From Bacillota bacterium (GTDB lineage: Bacteria > Bacillota_A > Clostridia > Lutisporales > Lutisporaceae), in NCBI GenBank assembly GCA_022706865.1, contig JAKJBT010000077.1:1-7443 (forward strand): a stretch of DNA of 7,443 nt. The letters run 5' to 3'. The position numbers and the translations under genes were made by a program. Under the pieces are notes generated by a model that was not told the origin of the DNA, made no database searches, and worked only from the letters and a program-made list of their open reading frames with translations. Position 1 is the stretch's first letter. The number at the start of each line of letters is the position of its first letter. Positions 6,495 to 7,443 of this stretch are shown here, piece after piece.

Positions 6495-7443
6495 ATGAAT
6501 TATCGGGAATTGGATACACCGGCATTATTAATTGATAAGGATATAATGATAAGTAATTGCAGAAGGATGCAGGATTATGCGAATCGCTGCAATGTGGCAC
6601 TGAGGCCTCATACTAAAACCCATAAAATGTCCAGGCTGGCTCTTTTACAGCAGGAGCTCGGAGCAAAAGGCATTACCGTAGCCAAGGTTGGTGAGGCGGA
6701 AGTCATGGCAGCCAAAGGGCTGAGAGATATATTCATTGCAAATGAGATAGTCGGGGAAGAAAAACTGCGCCGAATCCGCAAGTTGGCTGAAACCATCGAT
6801 ATATCCTTCGGGCTTGACAGCATCCCGCAGGCAGATATGATTGAGAAGGCTTTTACAGGCAGTAAAAAGCAGGCAGTTGTACTAATCGAGATTGAAGTGG
6901 GAGAACAGCGTTCCGGCGTTATTGAAGAAGCTGCGTTTGTTGAGCTTATTAATCATTTGAAGAAATGTAAGAACATATATTTAAAAGGGGTTTTCTCCCA
7001 CGACGGTCATTCCTATGCAGCGGAGAATGTGGAGGCATGTAAGGAAATCCATTTGAAAGCACAGGAAAGAACACTCCGGTTTGCCCAACTGGCAGCGGTA
7101 GCAGGCTTCCATTTGGAAACTGTCAGTATAGGCTCCACCCCCTCCATGATGCATGATTTTCCCATACTGGACGGAGTAACTGAAATCAGGCCCGGCACAT
7201 ATATTTTCATGGATGCGTCCCAGGGAAATGCATACGGAAGTCTTGAACGCAATGCCGCAACTGTCCTGACTACCGTAATCAGTTTGCCTACTCCGGAGCG
7301 GGTGATTACTGATGTCGGAGCCAAGGGGCTTACTGCGCAAACCAGAAATAAAGGCTTTACTGCAACAAAAGGCCTGGGCTTGATTAAAGGATGGCCGGGA
7401 GTAAGCATACATGCCGTATATGATGAACATGCAATTATATATG
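6495..7443 (+). CDS. D-threonine aldolase / D-serine dehydratase-like PLP enzyme (3' end outside window)
   Basis: An open frame of 316 codons runs off the window. It begins MNYRELDTPALLIDKD, the usual start of the DSD1/D-threonine aldolase group of fold-type III (alanine-racemase-like) enzymes. RPHTKTHK (37-44) carries the PLP lysine, probably Lys41. Later come KGVFSHDGHSY, SIGSTPSMM and EIRPGTYIFMD, all of the barrel domain. The family usually has about 360-380 residues, so some 50 are missing, including the His-x-Cys/Asp metal site in the C-terminal domain that would help separate D-serine dehydratase from aldolase. Known relatives act on D-threonine, D-serine or 3-hydroxyaspartate and need PLP plus a divalent metal. 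It starts 25 bases after the threonine-synthase-like gene with a strong ribosome binding site, so it is the third gene of the same operon. Substrate not decidable here. Confidence 0.88.
   Translation, partial: MNYRELDTPALLIDKDIMISNCRRMQDYANRCNVALRPHTKTHKMSRLALLQQELGAKGITVAKVGEAEVMAAKGLRDIFIANEIVGEEKLRRIRKLAETIDISFGLDSIPQADMIEKAFTGSKKQAVVLIEIEVGEQRSGVIEEAAFVELINHLKKCKNIYLKGVFSHDGHSYAAENVEACKEIHLKAQERTLRFAQLAAVAGFHLETVSIGSTPSMMHDFPILDGVTEIRPGTYIFMDASQGNAYGSLERNAATVLTTVISLPTPERVITDVGAKGLTAQTRNKGFTATKGLGLIKGWPGVSIHAVYDEHAIIY

Overview
The window looks like a stretch of chromosome from an anaerobic Firmicute of the class Clostridia. This rests on strong AAGGAGG-type ribosome binding sites, frequent AGA/AGG and ATA codons, a monomeric [FeFe]-hydrogenase of the clostridial CpII kind, and a glmM-glmS pair. 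The species cannot be named from the sequence alone.

Left part (1-2580): the last 218 codons of glmM (phosphoglucosamine mutase), then complete glmS (glutamine:fructose-6-phosphate aminotransferase), on the + strand and only 28 bases apart. Together they carry fructose-6-phosphate to glucosamine-1-phosphate for UDP-GlcNAc and cell-wall synthesis. The short gap cannot hold a glmS ribozyme. A rho-independent terminator closes the unit.

Middle (2581-4712): a small secreted or membrane-anchored protein with a DUF4352-like domain (+ strand, probable TTG start), then a 217-base gap holding a terminator that faces left, then a convergent gene on the - strand for an [FeFe]-hydrogenase. All three H-cluster loops are present, but one ferredoxin-type cysteine is replaced by serine.

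Divergent gap (4713-4994): this holds a 43-base hairpin that matches the glmS terminator at 40 of 43 positions. It sits directly behind a good ribosome binding site and ATG that lead only into a 32-codon frame. It may be the scar of a lost gene, a leader, or a mobile hairpin repeat.

Right part (4995-7443): a tight + strand operon of three amino-acid enzymes. These are a RidA-family enamine/imine deaminase, a threonine-synthase-like fold-type II PLP enzyme that overlaps it by ATGA, and a D-threonine aldolase/D-serine dehydratase-like PLP enzyme that runs off the window. The grouping suggests catabolism of hydroxy- or D-amino acids through reactive enamines that RidA clears. No gene here forms an obviously new system. 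The best leads are the repeated hairpin with its broken-looking leader, the RidA operon, and the altered hydrogenase cluster motif.
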